Shown here: positions 9,541 to 18,642 of the stretch, piece after piece
How positions within the stretch are numbered: position 1 is the first letter of the stretch
Layout of the letters: every line of letters begins with the position of its first letter
DNA from: Comamonadaceae bacterium
GTDB taxonomy: Bacteria > Pseudomonadota > Gammaproteobacteria > Burkholderiales > Burkholderiaceae_C
DNA length: 64,000 nucleotides
Direction of reading: 5' to 3'
Assembly: GCA_021299875.1 (NCBI GenBank)
Contig: JAJTEW010000004.1
Span: 248,001-312,000 of the forward strand
Program-made: the position numbers and the translations under genes
Notes under the pieces: model-generated
Database searches by the model: none
Told to the model about the DNA's origin: nothing
What the model saw: the letters and a program-made list of their open reading frames with translations, nothing else

Positions 9541-9566
9541 GAAGCGGTTCGTTAAATCTCAAACGA
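9541..9566 (-). repeat. Upstream element A shared by both sulfate-binding protein genes
   Basis: This 26-base stretch matches 10671-10696 at 22 of 26 positions. The best-conserved core, cgttaaa-ctcaaacga, differs at only one position. It lies 97-122 bases before the first binding-protein start. Position and conservation suggest a regulator site (for example CysB) or a shared promoter segment; the alternative is a remnant of gene duplication. Confidence 0.5.
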
Positions 9567-9610
9567 ATCATTTATTGTTTGCTTATGTGAAAAAGCAACT
9601 AAGGGACGGA

Positions 9611-10645
9611 TCACTTGCGGGTGTAAATCTGGTCAAACTTGCCGCCATCAACAAAGTGCACCTGGCTGGCTTTGTCCCAACCGCCAAAGGCTTCATCGAT
9701 GGTGAACAGGCCCAGTTTGGGCAGCTGTTTGGCGTACTTGGCCTGGGCTTTGGCAGAGCGGGGTCGGTAAAAGTGCTTGCCGATCAGGTCTTGCGCTTCT
9801 TCGGTGTAAAGGTATTCCAAGTAGGCCTGGGCCACCGCCCGGGTCCCTTTTTTGTCCACGTTTTTGTCGACCAAGGCCACAGCGGGCTCGGCCAGGATGG
9901 AGATTGAGGGGTAAACAAAGTCCACCTTGTTGCCGAATTCCTTCTCCAGCAAATAGGCTTCGTTTTCCCAACTCAGGAAGACATCGCCCTGGTTGCGTTG
10001 CGCAAAGGTCACCGACGAGCCCCGGGCACCCGTATCGAGCACAGGCACGTTCTGGTAGAGCTTTTTCACAAACTCTTGTGCCTTGTCATCACCACCGTAT
10101 TTGCGCTTGGCAAACTCCCACGCGGCCAGATAGTTCCAGCGCGCGCCGCCCGAGGTTTTGGGGTTCGGCGTGATGACCTTCACATCCGGGCGCACCAGGT
10201 CGTCCCAGTCCTTGATGTTTTTGGGGTTGCCTTGCCGGACCACCAGCACGATGGTCGAGGTGTAGGGCGTGCTGTTGTGCGGCAGGCGTTTTTGCCAGTC
10301 TTTGGGAATCAGGTTGCCGTTGCTGTGCAGGGCGTCGGTGTCACCGGCCAGGGCCAGCGTGGCCACATCGGCGTCCAGGCCGTCAATGATGGAGCGGGCC
10401 TGCTTGCCCGAGCCGCCATGTGACTGCTTGATGGTCAGGTCTTGACCGGTGCGGGCTTTCCAGTGTTTGGCAAAGGCTTGGTTGAACTCAACGTACAACT
10501 CACGGGTGGGGTCATACGACACGTTGAGCAGGCTGATGGGGGTCTGGGCTTGCGCGGTCAGACCCGACCAGGTCAAGGTCAGCAGCGCTGCGAACTTCAG
10601 AAAAGGGCGTTTGGATTTCACGGAATCATTTCTAAAAATACACAT
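9611..10645 (-). CDS. Sulfate ABC transporter periplasmic binding protein (copy 2)
   Basis: A second Sbp/CysP-type binding protein of 344 residues. The N terminus is less certain: an ATG at 10645 (used here), a TTG one codon earlier, and a GTG at 10621 that would give a more typical signal peptide ([19 protein letters not shown], cleaved after AQA). The mature part begins [20 protein letters not shown] and keeps [14 protein letters not shown] and [16 protein letters not shown]. Two receptors before one permease pair may divide sulfate and thiosulfate, or high and low affinity; the sequence does not say which. Confidence 0.9.
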   Translation of the reverse strand: MCIFRNDSVKSKRPFLKFAALLTLTWSGLTAQAQTPISLLNVSYDPTRELYVEFNQAFAKHWKARTGQDLTIKQSHGGSGKQARSIIDGLDADVATLALAGDTDALHSNGNLIPKDWQKRLPHNSTPYTSTIVLVVRQGNPKNIKDWDDLVRPDVKVITPNPKTSGGARWNYLAAWEFAKRKYGGDDKAQEFVKKLYQNVPVLDTGARGSSVTFAQRNQGDVFLSWENEAYLLEKEFGNKVDFVYPSISILAEPAVALVDKNVDKKGTRAVAQAYLEYLYTEEAQDLIGKHFYRPRSAKAQAKYAKQLPKLGLFTIDEAFGGWDKASQVHFVDGGKFDQIYTRK

Positions 10646-10670
10646 CAAAAAGTTGATGGGCTGGATTCTG

Positions 10671-10696
10671 GAAGTGATGCGTTAAAACTCAAACGA
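10671..10696 (-). repeat. Upstream element B shared by both sulfate-binding protein genes
   Basis: This is the partner of 9541-9566 (22 of 26 identical), placed 26-51 bases before the ATG of the second binding-protein gene. The surrounding 50 bases are also A/T-rich in both copies, unlike the rest of the neighbourhood, which fits a promoter. It lies between this operon and the copper island upstream. Confidence 0.5.
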
Positions 10697-10771
10697 CTGT
10701 TTTTCTATTTACTCATGCAAAAAACGACAAATGCAAAAAAGACATCTCCAAACAAACTGGGCATTCACCAC

Positions 10772-11647
10772 TCAAAGTCTTTGCATCGCCCGCTTGGCCG
10801 TCGCCAACGCATTGGCCCGCATCCCGCCAAACATGTCTTTCAGGAACTGCCTTGCCATAGGATGCGCTTTTTCGGGTGAACCGGCATTGAAGGGGGGGTG
10901 CGGGTCGTACTCCAGGTACAACTGCACCGCCTCGGCATAGATCCGACTTTTCAGCAGTGCCACTAGCTTCAAGCCAAAGTCGATCCCTGCCGTTACGCCG
11001 CCGCCTGTGATGCGGTTGCGGTCCACCACAATGCGGCCCCGTGTGGGAATGGCACCCAACTCCTTGAGTACATCGCGGGTGTCCCAATACGAGGTCGCTT
11101 TGTAGCCTTTGAGCAAACCCGCCGCTCCCAGAATCAAGGAGCCTGTGCAAACGCTGGTGACATAGCGGGCGGTTTGACCCTGGGCCTTGAGGAAGGCCAG
11201 CACTTCGAGGTCTTCCATCATGGTGAAGGTGCCCGGCACACCGCCTGGTACAAACAGCACATCCAGCTTGTCCGGGCATTGTGCAAAAGTGGTGGTGGGC
11301 TTGACCGGAATCAGCGCTGCTGGCCCGGGGTTCTCGTTGCCAACTGGCTCCAGGTCTTTCCAAAGCAGGTGAATTTCCTTGTTCATCAAGGCTTCAAACA
11401 CGGTTAAGGGTCCGACGAGATCTTGTAAAAACATGCCCGGGTACACCAACATGCCAATGGTGATTTTCGGCCCACCGATCAATGGCGCATAACGGTCCAT
11501 GGTGGCCAGGTGGTGCTCGTCTGCGGCTTGCTTGGAAGGTGTTTTTACGGCAGCGGGTTTGGCCATGGCTTGCGAAGTTTGTAAGGCCGAGTAGCCCAGT
11601 AGCACTGAAGGCCAGGACAACAAGCGAGAGAAATAACGACGGTTCAT
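10772..11647 (-). CDS. Periplasmic DJ-1/PfpI family protein
   Basis: A 291-residue protein with an N-terminal hydrophobic segment (RLLSWPSVLLGYSALQTSQAMA) that looks like a signal peptide, followed by a DJ-1/PfpI (class I glutamine amidotransferase-like) domain from about residue 60. The nucleophile elbow is VTSVCTGSLILGAAGLL, with the expected cysteine, and VLFVPGGVPGT precedes it. Similar domains occur in isonitrile hydratases and AraC-type regulators, but no DNA-binding part is present here. It follows the TonB receptor by 53 bases and is the last gene of the copper-type island; its role there is unknown. Confidence 0.8.
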   Translation of the reverse strand: MNRRYFSRLLSWPSVLLGYSALQTSQAMAKPAAVKTPSKQAADEHHLATMDRYAPLIGGPKITIGMLVYPGMFLQDLVGPLTVFEALMNKEIHLLWKDLEPVGNENPGPAALIPVKPTTTFAQCPDKLDVLFVPGGVPGTFTMMEDLEVLAFLKAQGQTARYVTSVCTGSLILGAAGLLKGYKATSYWDTRDVLKELGAIPTRGRIVVDRNRITGGGVTAGIDFGLKLVALLKSRIYAEAVQLYLEYDPHPPFNAGSPEKAHPMARQFLKDMFGGMRANALATAKRAMQRL

Positions 11648-11700
11648 TGGGTTTCACGGGGCACCCTTGCGGATGCCCCGCCTGCGTCATGATGGATGAA

Positions 11701-13800
11701 TCAGAACTGCGTGCTGATGCCCAGCACCAAGCTGCGTGGCAAGCCAGGCACCACTTGGCCACCACCAAAATAGGCCATGGGTGCGCAGTACTGCTTGTTG
11801 AGCAGGTTGGTCACGCTGGCGCTGTACCGGATGTCGCCACGCTTGAGGCTGGCTTGTGCGTCCCATAAGGTCACAGCTGGCATCATGAAAGTGTTGCTGG
11901 TGTCGCCTGCCAGATTGGAGCGATAGGCAGCGCCCACGCCCAAGCCTAAACCGTGCCACTCACCTTGCCGAACGTCATACCGAGCGGCCAAGCGCATGGT
12001 TTTTTCAGGCACGTTGAACAATCGCTTACCCACCCAAGCTGCATTGGTGTCTTGAGTGATTTCTGCAGTTTGGTTTGTATAGGCCGCTATCCAGGTCAAA
12101 GATGGCGTGGCTTGCCAGCGCAAGTCCATATCCAGACCTTTGGCTTGCTGCAAGCCCGTCTGGACAGAAAATCCTGGATTTGCAGGGTCTGACACGGCTG
12201 CGTTCTTGCGTTGAATGTCAAACAAGGCCGCAGTGGCGCTCAGACCATGCCAGCCCTTGATGCGCAGACCCAGTTCTTTTTGCTCAGCCTCTTCCATTTT
12301 GGGTGCCACACTGAACAAGGAGCCGAAAGGAACACGGGCCATCTGGCTGTAACCACCAAAGAACGAGACGAAATCACTGGCGTCAAAGACGGCGCCGAAA
12401 CGTGGCGTGACTTTGTTGTTGGTGCTTTGGTTGTTGATGCCCCAATCAAGGTATTGATCTTTAGCTTCTGTTCGAGTGTGACGCAAGCTGCCATGAAGGT
12501 GCCAGGAACCCACTTGGATTTGGTCTTGCAGATAGACCACGGTTGAAGTGCTGCGGTTTCGCTGTTGATTGGCAGCAGCAGGCACAGCAGGCTCGCCCCA
12601 GGCGGGCCGCACATTGCTTGTCAAATCGGTCATCACGAATGGCAAATTGGCAAAAGCCATGAAACCGTCGTCACGGGTTTCATCCCTGTCGACGCCGACA
12701 TTGATGCGATGCAAAGCACTGCCGGATTTGACGGCAGTGGCCATACTCAGTTGAAGGGTGTTCGATGTCAGCTTTTCCCAGAGACGGGCTCCGCTGAGCA
12801 TGACGCTCGTGCCAAATCCACCGGTACGACCATAGGGAAATGGAAATACCCCCCGCTGATCCACCTCGGCCGTGTTGTGGGCTGCCAGCGCCTTGAAGGT
12901 CCAGTCGTCGTTTAAGACTTGTGTCCACTGCACATTCACGCCACGCGACTTCTGCGTGGTGTCTGGCAAGCCGGTGGCGGTGACGAAGGTGCTGCGGCCT
13001 ACACCTGCAGCAGGTTCATTGGCCGAGGCGCTGGCGCGTGGCAAGCCCGAATAATCCACCGTGGTGTTGTCCAGCATGCGGCCCTTGATGACCACTTTGG
13101 TTTTGGCATCAGGCGACCAAGACAAGCTCGGATTCAAAGCCGACTTTCGGAAGAACACGCCCTGGGTTTCACTGTCCGAGCGGTCATGCTCGCCATTGAC
13201 CCGAAATGCCCACGCCTCGTCGATCGGCTGGTTCAGGTCAAAGTGCGCGTTGCGCCGTCCAAAGTTGCCCAGCCTGACGCCCACTTCACGCGAGGCTTTG
13301 GCAGCAGGATCTTTGGTCGTCACGGCAATCGTGCCGCCCACTGTGGAGTAGTTGCCAATCGCTTGACCGCTGCCGAACAAACCGCCTGCAGGGCCTTTGA
13401 TCGCATCGATTTGCTGGATTCCCACCAGACTTTCTTGATTCTGGAACCAGCCGGGCATAGAAACCCCGTCGGTCACCATGGCCGCGTTGAAGCCACGAAT
13501 TTTGAAGCCCACGTTGTTGCTGTCGCGCGGGTCGATTTCGTTCACGTTGCTCACATTGCGCAAAGCGTCTGACACCGTTTTACTGCCCTGGTCTTCGATG
13601 ATCGACCGGGGAACACTGACGATGGATTGAGGCACTTGCTCGACAGGGACCGCAGAGCGGGTGGCTGTTTGTGTCCTGATCGGGGTGTAACGGTCTTTAT
13701 CGGCCGTGATTTCAATGGTTTGAATTTGGGCTTGGGCCAAAGTGGTGCAGCAAGCCCATGTGGCCACGGCCACGCAAGAAAGTGGAAATTGTTTATTCAT
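11701..13800 (-). CDS. TonB-dependent outer-membrane receptor (siderophore/metal-chelate type)
   Basis: A 699-residue TonB-dependent receptor with a signal peptide ending AQAQ near residue 25. A TonB-box-like IQTIEITADK follows. The plug domain (about 45-170) has VPQSIVSVPRSIIEDQG and IDAIKGPAGGLFGSG. The remaining residues form the 22-strand barrel, closing with LVLGISTQF and a terminal aromatic. The plug resembles siderophore receptors, so iron chelates are one possible substrate. Its place directly behind a DUF2946 gene and the MbnH/MbnP pair makes a copper complex an alternative. The 95-base spacer before it may hold its own promoter. Confidence 0.88.
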   Translation of the reverse strand: MNKQFPLSCVAVATWACCTTLAQAQIQTIEITADKDRYTPIRTQTATRSAVPVEQVPQSIVSVPRSIIEDQGSKTVSDALRNVSNVNEIDPRDSNNVGFKIRGFNAAMVTDGVSMPGWFQNQESLVGIQQIDAIKGPAGGLFGSGQAIGNYSTVGGTIAVTTKDPAAKASREVGVRLGNFGRRNAHFDLNQPIDEAWAFRVNGEHDRSDSETQGVFFRKSALNPSLSWSPDAKTKVVIKGRMLDNTTVDYSGLPRASASANEPAAGVGRSTFVTATGLPDTTQKSRGVNVQWTQVLNDDWTFKALAAHNTAEVDQRGVFPFPYGRTGGFGTSVMLSGARLWEKLTSNTLQLSMATAVKSGSALHRINVGVDRDETRDDGFMAFANLPFVMTDLTSNVRPAWGEPAVPAAANQQRNRSTSTVVYLQDQIQVGSWHLHGSLRHTRTEAKDQYLDWGINNQSTNNKVTPRFGAVFDASDFVSFFGGYSQMARVPFGSLFSVAPKMEEAEQKELGLRIKGWHGLSATAALFDIQRKNAAVSDPANPGFSVQTGLQQAKGLDMDLRWQATPSLTWIAAYTNQTAEITQDTNAAWVGKRLFNVPEKTMRLAARYDVRQGEWHGLGLGVGAAYRSNLAGDTSNTFMMPAVTLWDAQASLKRGDIRYSASVTNLLNKQYCAPMAYFGGGQVVPGLPRSLVLGISTQF

Positions 13801-13895
13801 GTTCTGAAAAGATCTGTGCGCGCAAGCTATAAACCGGCGCGCTAATGGGCATCACCCAAAAGCGTTTTGGGCGGTAACTATTGGCCTTGCGGCGT

Positions 13896-14264
13896 TCAGA
13901 TCAAGACAGGCGGCCCGCGCGAGGGCAGTGGCGGTGCAGTGCGTGCCAGCAGCAGCGCCTCGGGCAAACGCTGCACGATGAAAGCCCGTGCATCCGGCAC
14001 ATGGGCCAAAGCAGCCACAGTGGGTGGCGGCAGTGCAGGGGTGGAGTGAGCGCACAGCGGGCAGTCCATGCCGCTGCTCTCCAGGGGGCTTTCACCCTCC
14101 CCCTGCACCACCACTTTCATGACGCCCATGGCGGAACACACCACCTCCATGGTTTTGGGCTGCAACGTAGCCGCCAAAACCGACACGCCTACAAACAGCA
14201 CGTACCAAACCAGCACGAGGCGGCTCAGTTGGCGAAAGAAAGGGTGAGATCGGGACATGTCCAT
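13896..14264 (-). CDS. DUF2946-type small membrane-anchored protein (copy a)
   Basis: A 122-residue protein with one N-terminal hydrophobic helix (LVLVWYVLFVGVSVLAATL) and a periplasmic part. Its cysteine pattern matches two other proteins in this window: a CSAMG motif just after the helix, then a linker and DCPLCAHS with a CxxC pair. The rest is rich in Ala, Pro and Leu. DUF2946 proteins have no established function that I know of, but commonly sit near copper genes. It starts 3 bases after the mbnH stop, so it is very likely in the same operon. Confidence 0.7.
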   Translation of the reverse strand: MDMSRSHPFFRQLSRLVLVWYVLFVGVSVLAATLQPKTMEVVCSAMGVMKVVVQGEGESPLESSGMDCPLCAHSTPALPPPTVAALAHVPDARAFIVQRLPEALLLARTAPPLPSRGPPVLI

Positions 14265-14267
14265 GCC

Positions 14268-15416
14268 TCAATGATTTGCGGGCCAGGGATTGGCGTGGCG
14301 AGGGTTTTGAACAAAGGTGTGGTCGGTCAGCGCGTTCAAGAAAGCGACAAGGTCACTGACCTCTTGCTCGTTGACCTCGAAGCCCGCAATCAAGGAACTG
14401 CGCAGCGGGCTGGGTCCGTTGGCAGTGCCCCCCGCCCTGCCTGCTTGGGCGTAATGGGCGCGGATGACCTGGTCGAGTGTGGCGATCGAGCCATCGTGCA
14501 TATAGGGTGCAGTCAGGGCCACATTGCGCATTGTGGGAGTTCGGAACTTGCCCATGTCGTCGGCGTCACCCGTGAACTCGCTGATGCCCGGGTTGTCTTT
14601 CGGATAGGCGCCGCGCCCATCACGGTTGTACAGCCCTGTGTTGTGAAACCCACGCTCGGACAGTGGCAGTTTGGTGTGCCGTATGTTGTCTGTGAAATTG
14701 AAGCTGCCGTGGCAGTGGTAACACTCCATCTTTTCGCCAAAGAACAGGCTTTCTCCGCGCTTGGCCGCTGGTGAGATGGCTTTGGGTTGGCCGCCGTATT
14801 TGTAGCGGTCATACGGGCTGTCAAACGAGAGCAAGCTGCGCTGAAAACTGCCCAGAGCTTTGGTCAACGTGCCCAGCGAATACAAGGCCTCATGGCCTTT
14901 TGCCGCTTCGGCGGGAAAGGCTTTGGCAAACATGTTGCGGTAACTGGCGTCGGCTTGCAGGCGCTCGAACAACATTTTTTCTTGCCCTGCCATGCCCATT
15001 TCTACGGGATGCTCTCCAAACAGCGGCAGCAAGGCTTGGACTTCGAGGGCTGTCAGGTGGGGGTTGGCCCATGTCAAGGTGGGTAAGTAGGCCAAATTGA
15101 CCAGGGCCATCGCATTGCGATGGCTGGCCTCACCGGTCACACCCAAGGACAAAGCCTTGCCATCGCTGAAAGCCTTGTCTTGGTGGTGGCAGGTGGCGCA
15201 CGACATGCTCTGGTCGGCTGACAAGCGTTTGTCATAGAACAAATGCCGACCCAGCTCGACTTTGGCGGCGCTCATCGGATTGTCTGCGGGCACGACAGGG
15301 CGTGGCACCCACGCAGGCAAATCCCAACGGTAAACCTCATTCGAGTGGCCCGACAACAAAGCCCAGGCAGCCACGGCCATCAGGCAGGTGCCGAGTGCTT
15401 TGTAGACGCGCTTCAT
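14268..15416 (-). CDS. mbnH: MbnH family periplasmic di-heme enzyme (MauG/cytochrome c peroxidase-like)
   Basis: A 382-residue di-heme c protein. A signal/anchor helix (residues 7-22) is followed by two CxxCH heme sites: CATCHH near residue 80 and CYHCHG near residue 240. The overall layout is that of cytochrome c peroxidase/MauG. The gene directly follows an MbnP-family gene, and this pairing defines the MbnH family. In the characterised Methylosinus pair, MbnH oxidises a tryptophan of MbnP to kynurenine. PTMRNVALTAPYMHDGS is the usual C-terminal segment of these enzymes. Enzyme activity here is inferred from the family and the neighbour. Confidence 0.85.
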   Translation of the reverse strand: MKRVYKALGTCLMAVAAWALLSGHSNEVYRWDLPAWVPRPVVPADNPMSAAKVELGRHLFYDKRLSADQSMSCATCHHQDKAFSDGKALSLGVTGEASHRNAMALVNLAYLPTLTWANPHLTALEVQALLPLFGEHPVEMGMAGQEKMLFERLQADASYRNMFAKAFPAEAAKGHEALYSLGTLTKALGSFQRSLLSFDSPYDRYKYGGQPKAISPAAKRGESLFFGEKMECYHCHGSFNFTDNIRHTKLPLSERGFHNTGLYNRDGRGAYPKDNPGISEFTGDADDMGKFRTPTMRNVALTAPYMHDGSIATLDQVIRAHYAQAGRAGGTANGPSPLRSSLIAGFEVNEQEVSDLVAFLNALTDHTFVQNPRHANPWPANH

Positions 15417-15443
15417 GAAGTGTTTCCTCGCTTGAAAAGGGTA

Positions 15444-16328
15444 TCAGCGCTTGGACAGAAAGCGCTGTGGACCTTTGGGCGCAACCCCGTCATAGCTCAG
15501 GCCCAAGGCATGCATCACGGGTGGGCAGTCGCTGTCTTTGGGGAAGCTCATGCAACCGGGGGAAGTGCCCTGCGCATTGGTGTCCACATTGGCTTGTGAC
15601 AGAACGGCGCCCATATCGGCCACCACTGTGTTGGTGCGCAGATCGAACCCATCCAGACGAACCGTGACACGGTTGGGGTTTTGACACGCACTGGGCGCTT
15701 GTGTCCGGCTTTCGCTGGCGCAGACCGTGCTGCCCAGGTGGACGGAGTAGCGCGTTACAGGCCCGGCTGGAGTGGTTCCGGCAGGTTTGTCGGCGTGGAT
15801 ACCACTGCTGGCGGTGTCGAACTTGATGAACTTGTAGCCGCCCTGCCAGTTCCAGAACATGGCTGTGGAATTGAGTGGCGCAGGGGCGACGGTGGGGTCC
15901 TGGTGGTTTTGTGCAAAGGGCACGCCCACGGTGAGTTCCACCCCGGTGTACTCGCCCGCAGGCACTTGGCCGCGCACGCTGGTGTTGATGGCTTCTGTGC
16001 CGTTGCGGCAAGGGCCTGTGCCGTTTTCAAAGTCCAGCAGGGCCACCGACTGCTGTTGCCAGACGCCGTCTTGCGTCAGCTGCACCGGGACGGTGCGGCC
16101 ATCTTTGCGTACCAATTTGACGTCGCTGACATACATCCGAAAGTCGCTGGGCGTGATGGTCGAACGTGTGGTGCCCACGCCTTCGTAGCGCTGGCCACAC
16201 GCAAAGGCCTGACCGTTGATTTGGGCGGCAAACTTCAGCTCAACAGCTTGGGAAGTGGGCGGTCTGGGCAGGGTGCTGCAGGCGCTTACGGTCAGGGCCA
16301 CTGCGGCCAAAGTCCATATTTTTGTCAT
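15444..16328 (-). CDS. mbnP: MbnP family copper-binding lipoprotein (metallo-mystery pair four-Cys protein)
   Basis: A 294-residue exported protein. The N terminus ends in a lipobox (LTVSAC), so it is probably a lipoprotein. Family marks include FACGQRYEG, FRMYVSDVKLV, GPCRNG, YTGVELTVGVPFAQNHQDP, the tryptophan-containing MFWNWQGGYKFIKFD, TVCASE and a C-terminal TSPGCMSF...DCPP. Several cysteines and the Trp pair match the MbnP/four-Cys family, where one Trp becomes a kynurenine copper ligand after MbnH action. The ATG at 16328 has GGAG six bases upstream and is preferred over 16352. It lies 20 bases after the PCuAC gene and 27 before mbnH. Confidence 0.85.
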   Translation of the reverse strand: MTKIWTLAAVALTVSACSTLPRPPTSQAVELKFAAQINGQAFACGQRYEGVGTTRSTITPSDFRMYVSDVKLVRKDGRTVPVQLTQDGVWQQQSVALLDFENGTGPCRNGTEAINTSVRGQVPAGEYTGVELTVGVPFAQNHQDPTVAPAPLNSTAMFWNWQGGYKFIKFDTASSGIHADKPAGTTPAGPVTRYSVHLGSTVCASESRTQAPSACQNPNRVTVRLDGFDLRTNTVVADMGAVLSQANVDTNAQGTSPGCMSFPKDSDCPPVMHALGLSYDGVAPKGPQRFLSKR

Positions 16329-16348
16329 CGTGTTCTCCAGTTCAAAAA

Positions 16349-16894
16349 TCAATGTGTGTGTGCAGAAGCACCCGCACGCGGTGTTTGCACCCAGACGCTC
16401 ACACGCCGGGTGCCTGCTTTTTCAAAGACCAACTCCAGATCGAAGCGGTCACCGTCTTTGAGGGGTTTGGCCATCTCCAGCAGCATCAGGTGGTGCGTGC
16501 CTGTGCCACCGTGCCTCAATGACACTTCGGTTTGTGTGGGCAGCTCCAAAGCGGGGACTTGGCGCATGCGCATGACGTTGCCGTCCATCTGCATGTGGTG
16601 GATTTCGACCCGCGCAGCCACAGCGGTGCGGGCCGACACCAGGCGGTCTGGTGTTTTGCCTTTGTTGCGGATGGACTTGAAATACACCGCCCCGGTTGTG
16701 GTGCCTGTCAAGCTGGGCGTGGCGTAGGGGTGGTCCATGACCAGATCGCCTTGGCGAAAGTCGTGCGCATGGGCAGAACCCATGCCCAATAGCGCCAAGG
16801 CCACCAGCCCCAAGAACAAACCGCCTGCCGCAAAGTTCAAGCCGAAGCCGGTTTTTTGGGCGCTTTGCCAGCGTTTTAAAAACACCTGTTGCAT
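16349..16894 (-). CDS. Periplasmic copper chaperone PCuAC family (copy 1)
   Basis: A 181-residue PCuAC-domain protein. A hydrophobic N-terminal segment (GGLFLGLVALALLGMGSAHA) exports it. The copper-site motif is complete: HHMQMDGNVMRMRQ followed by HHLMLLEM, supplying the His and Met ligands of the H(M)x10Mx21HxM type. The C terminus adds HTH residues that could also bind metal. Family members hand Cu(I) to cytochrome oxidase assembly or import factors. It precedes mbnP in the same orientation, and its stop overlaps an alternative mbnP start, indicating tight coupling. Confidence 0.88.
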   Translation of the reverse strand: MQQVFLKRWQSAQKTGFGLNFAAGGLFLGLVALALLGMGSAHAHDFRQGDLVMDHPYATPSLTGTTTGAVYFKSIRNKGKTPDRLVSARTAVAARVEIHHMQMDGNVMRMRQVPALELPTQTEVSLRHGGTGTHHLMLLEMAKPLKDGDRFDLELVFEKAGTRRVSVWVQTPRAGASAHTH

Positions 16895-16903
16895 GTCTTG
16901 CTT

Positions 16904-17491
16904 TCAAGCCACCATGGCAAAGGGCTGGCCCATCGCCCACACGCTGGGCGCATGCATGCGTTGCTGTTTGCGTTCGGGCAGCAAAGTGTTGAGTTCGCGG
17001 CACACGGTCTCGAAGGTGGCGTCGACCACGCGGGCCATTTCTTTGAGCGTGGTCAGTTCTTTGCGCTGCACTTTGAGCACACGGCCGTCGGCCTGTTTGC
17101 CCAACACGGTTAGCAAATAGGCCAAGCGCTGCACGATCGACCCGGTTCGCAAACGGTGCATGTCGCAGGTCTGACGTTGTTGCTGCATGAATGCCTGCGT
17201 CATGGTGCTGTAACGGTCCAAGTCTTGATTTGCCACAAGCGGCTGTGCTTGCGCGGCCACCAGAGCCACCGCCGTGAAGGCATAAGGCTCGGCACACAGC
17301 GACTCCACGCCGATCAGGTCACCGGCCTGGGCCAGTTGAACCAGAATTTGGCCGTCCTGGCCCTGACACTCGAGCTTGAAAACACCTTGGGTCACGCACC
17401 ACACGGGGCCCACATCGCCTGCGGCCAACAAGCTTTGACCACGATTGACTTGGATGGGTTCACCCACCGGAATTTTTCTTAAAAATTGCAC
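16904..17491 (-). CDS. Crp/Fnr family transcriptional regulator
   Basis: A regulator of 195 residues, starting at a GTG with an excellent AGGAG six bases upstream. A longer in-frame reading back to 17692 has an atypical N terminus and is not favoured. The cyclic-nucleotide-binding-like domain covers about residues 1-115 (GEPIQVNRGQSLLAAGDVGPVW). The helix-turn-helix follows (SIVQRLAYLLTVLG, LKEMARVVDATFETVCREL). It lacks the N-terminal cysteine cluster of oxygen-sensing Fnr. It sits inside the copper-type island, 9 bases before the PCuAC copy 1 start, so local control is likely. Effector unknown. Confidence 0.82.
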   Translation of the reverse strand: MQFLRKIPVGEPIQVNRGQSLLAAGDVGPVWCVTQGVFKLECQGQDGQILVQLAQAGDLIGVESLCAEPYAFTAVALVAAQAQPLVANQDLDRYSTMTQAFMQQQRQTCDMHRLRTGSIVQRLAYLLTVLGKQADGRVLKVQRKELTTLKEMARVVDATFETVCRELNTLLPERKQQRMHAPSVWAMGQPFAMVA

Positions 17492-17585
17492 ACTCTTCTC
17501 CTGACTGAATGGGCCAGAGCACTTGTTTGAAAACAGGCTCCTGGCGAATAGCAGGCGGGCATGGCCCGACCTGCCACGGCTGGCT

Positions 17586-17984
17586 TTAGGCGTGGGAAGG
17601 CGGGGCGCGGGAGTGGACCGTCCAGTGCAGGAGGGCTTGGGGGATGTGTGGATGAAGCCGTGCCAACAGGGGCGGCGCTTGTGGCAATGCATGCCACGAC
17701 AAGGGGTTGGGCGGCGGCGCCATGCGGTCGTTGCTCAACACGCACAAGGCGCAAAGGTCGAACATGGCCGCGCCAGGAACAGAACCTTCTTCGCTCTGTG
17801 TATTGCCCTGCTGGTTGAGTATCGTCTGTAGTCTGCCATCACTGGTGCACACCACCATCCAAGGCGCGGCGCTTCCCTGGCTCCAGGCCTGCGCACGCGA
17901 GACCGTGGGGGCCAAGGCCGCCAGCAGCATCGCGCAGACCAGCCATAGGCTGGGCTGGCGCAGTTGGGCAGAACTCCAGGTCAT
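17586..17984 (-). CDS. DUF2946-type small protein (copy b)
   Basis: A 132-residue exported protein with an N-terminal helix (LWLVCAMLLAALAPTVSRA) and the same cysteine layout as the two other DUF2946-type proteins: a single cysteine in VVCTSDG, a linker of about 30 residues, then FDLCALC with CxxC. The tail is rich in Pro, His and Leu. Overall sequence identity to copies a and c is low, so the grouping rests on architecture and position. It lies between PCuAC copy 2 and the Crp gene. Confidence 0.6.
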   Translation of the reverse strand: MTWSSAQLRQPSLWLVCAMLLAALAPTVSRAQAWSQGSAAPWMVVCTSDGRLQTILNQQGNTQSEEGSVPGAAMFDLCALCVLSNDRMAPPPNPLSWHALPQAPPLLARLHPHIPQALLHWTVHSRAPPSHA

Positions 17985-18021
17985 GGACTGATCAGGCGGT
18001 TTTCAAGCAGTGAGTGGGCGG

Positions 18022-18501
18022 TCAGTGCTTGTGCTTGTGGCCTTCGCCATGCTTCATGGCCGGGGCAGCGGCGGTGCGGGCGGGCAATTTCAATTCCACC
18101 GACTGGCGCTTGCCGTCTTTGCCTTCCACCACCAGCGTCACGGGTACGGTGTCACCGTCTTTGACTTGGCCCTTCAGGTCCATCAGCATGACGTGGTAGC
18201 CGCCGGGCTTGAGGTCAACGGCTTTGCCCGCTGGCAAATCCAAGTTGGGCACTGCACGCATGCGCATGACGCCGCCGTCCATGGCCATTTCATGCACCTC
18301 GACCACGCCCGCCACGGGCGATTGGGCAGAGACCAGTTTGGCGTCTTGCGCCGATTGCAGCTGCATGAAGGCGCCCGTGGCCTTTTGCTGGGGCACGGTG
18401 GCGCGCACCCAGGCGTCTTTGACGGTGACTTGGGCTTGGGCGGACAGGGACACGGTCATGGCCAGAAAAAGGGCAGACACAGACAAAGCGGGACGGAACA
18501 T
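18022..18501 (-). CDS. Periplasmic copper chaperone PCuAC family (copy 2)
   Basis: A 159-residue canonical PCuAC protein. The signal peptide (ALSVSALFLAMTVSLSAQAQ) precedes VTVKDAWVRATVPQQ. The copper motif is complete: VEVHEMAMDGGVMRMR and YHVMLMDLK. It ends in a His-rich tail (MKHGEGHKHKH) that could add copper sites. A good AGGAG ribosome site lies 7 bases before the ATG. Compared with copy 1 it is more typical, so copy 1 may have a specialised partner, perhaps MbnP. Confidence 0.92.
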   Translation of the reverse strand: MFRPALSVSALFLAMTVSLSAQAQVTVKDAWVRATVPQQKATGAFMQLQSAQDAKLVSAQSPVAGVVEVHEMAMDGGVMRMRAVPNLDLPAGKAVDLKPGGYHVMLMDLKGQVKDGDTVPVTLVVEGKDGKRQSVELKLPARTAAAPAMKHGEGHKHKH

Positions 18502-18642
18502 GGATCACTCCTGGTGGTTATCGAACAGATGAAGAGACACAGACAGTGCGCAAGGGACACCCCATGAAGCAGGGTGCACAGGCACAGGTGGACGCCTAAA
18601 CCGACTCAGCCCCAGCGCGTCAGCGCATCAAGGGGCTGTGTT

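Noticed and set aside
13896..16894. Complete methanobactin operon
   Set aside because: MbnP and MbnH families are present, but no short MbnA precursor or MbnB/MbnC-like gene is visible; the pair also occurs outside methanobactin loci.
17492..17692. Upstream extension of the Crp/Fnr protein
   Set aside because: The extra 67 residues are basic and low in family likeness; the GTG at 17491 has an ideal ribosome site.
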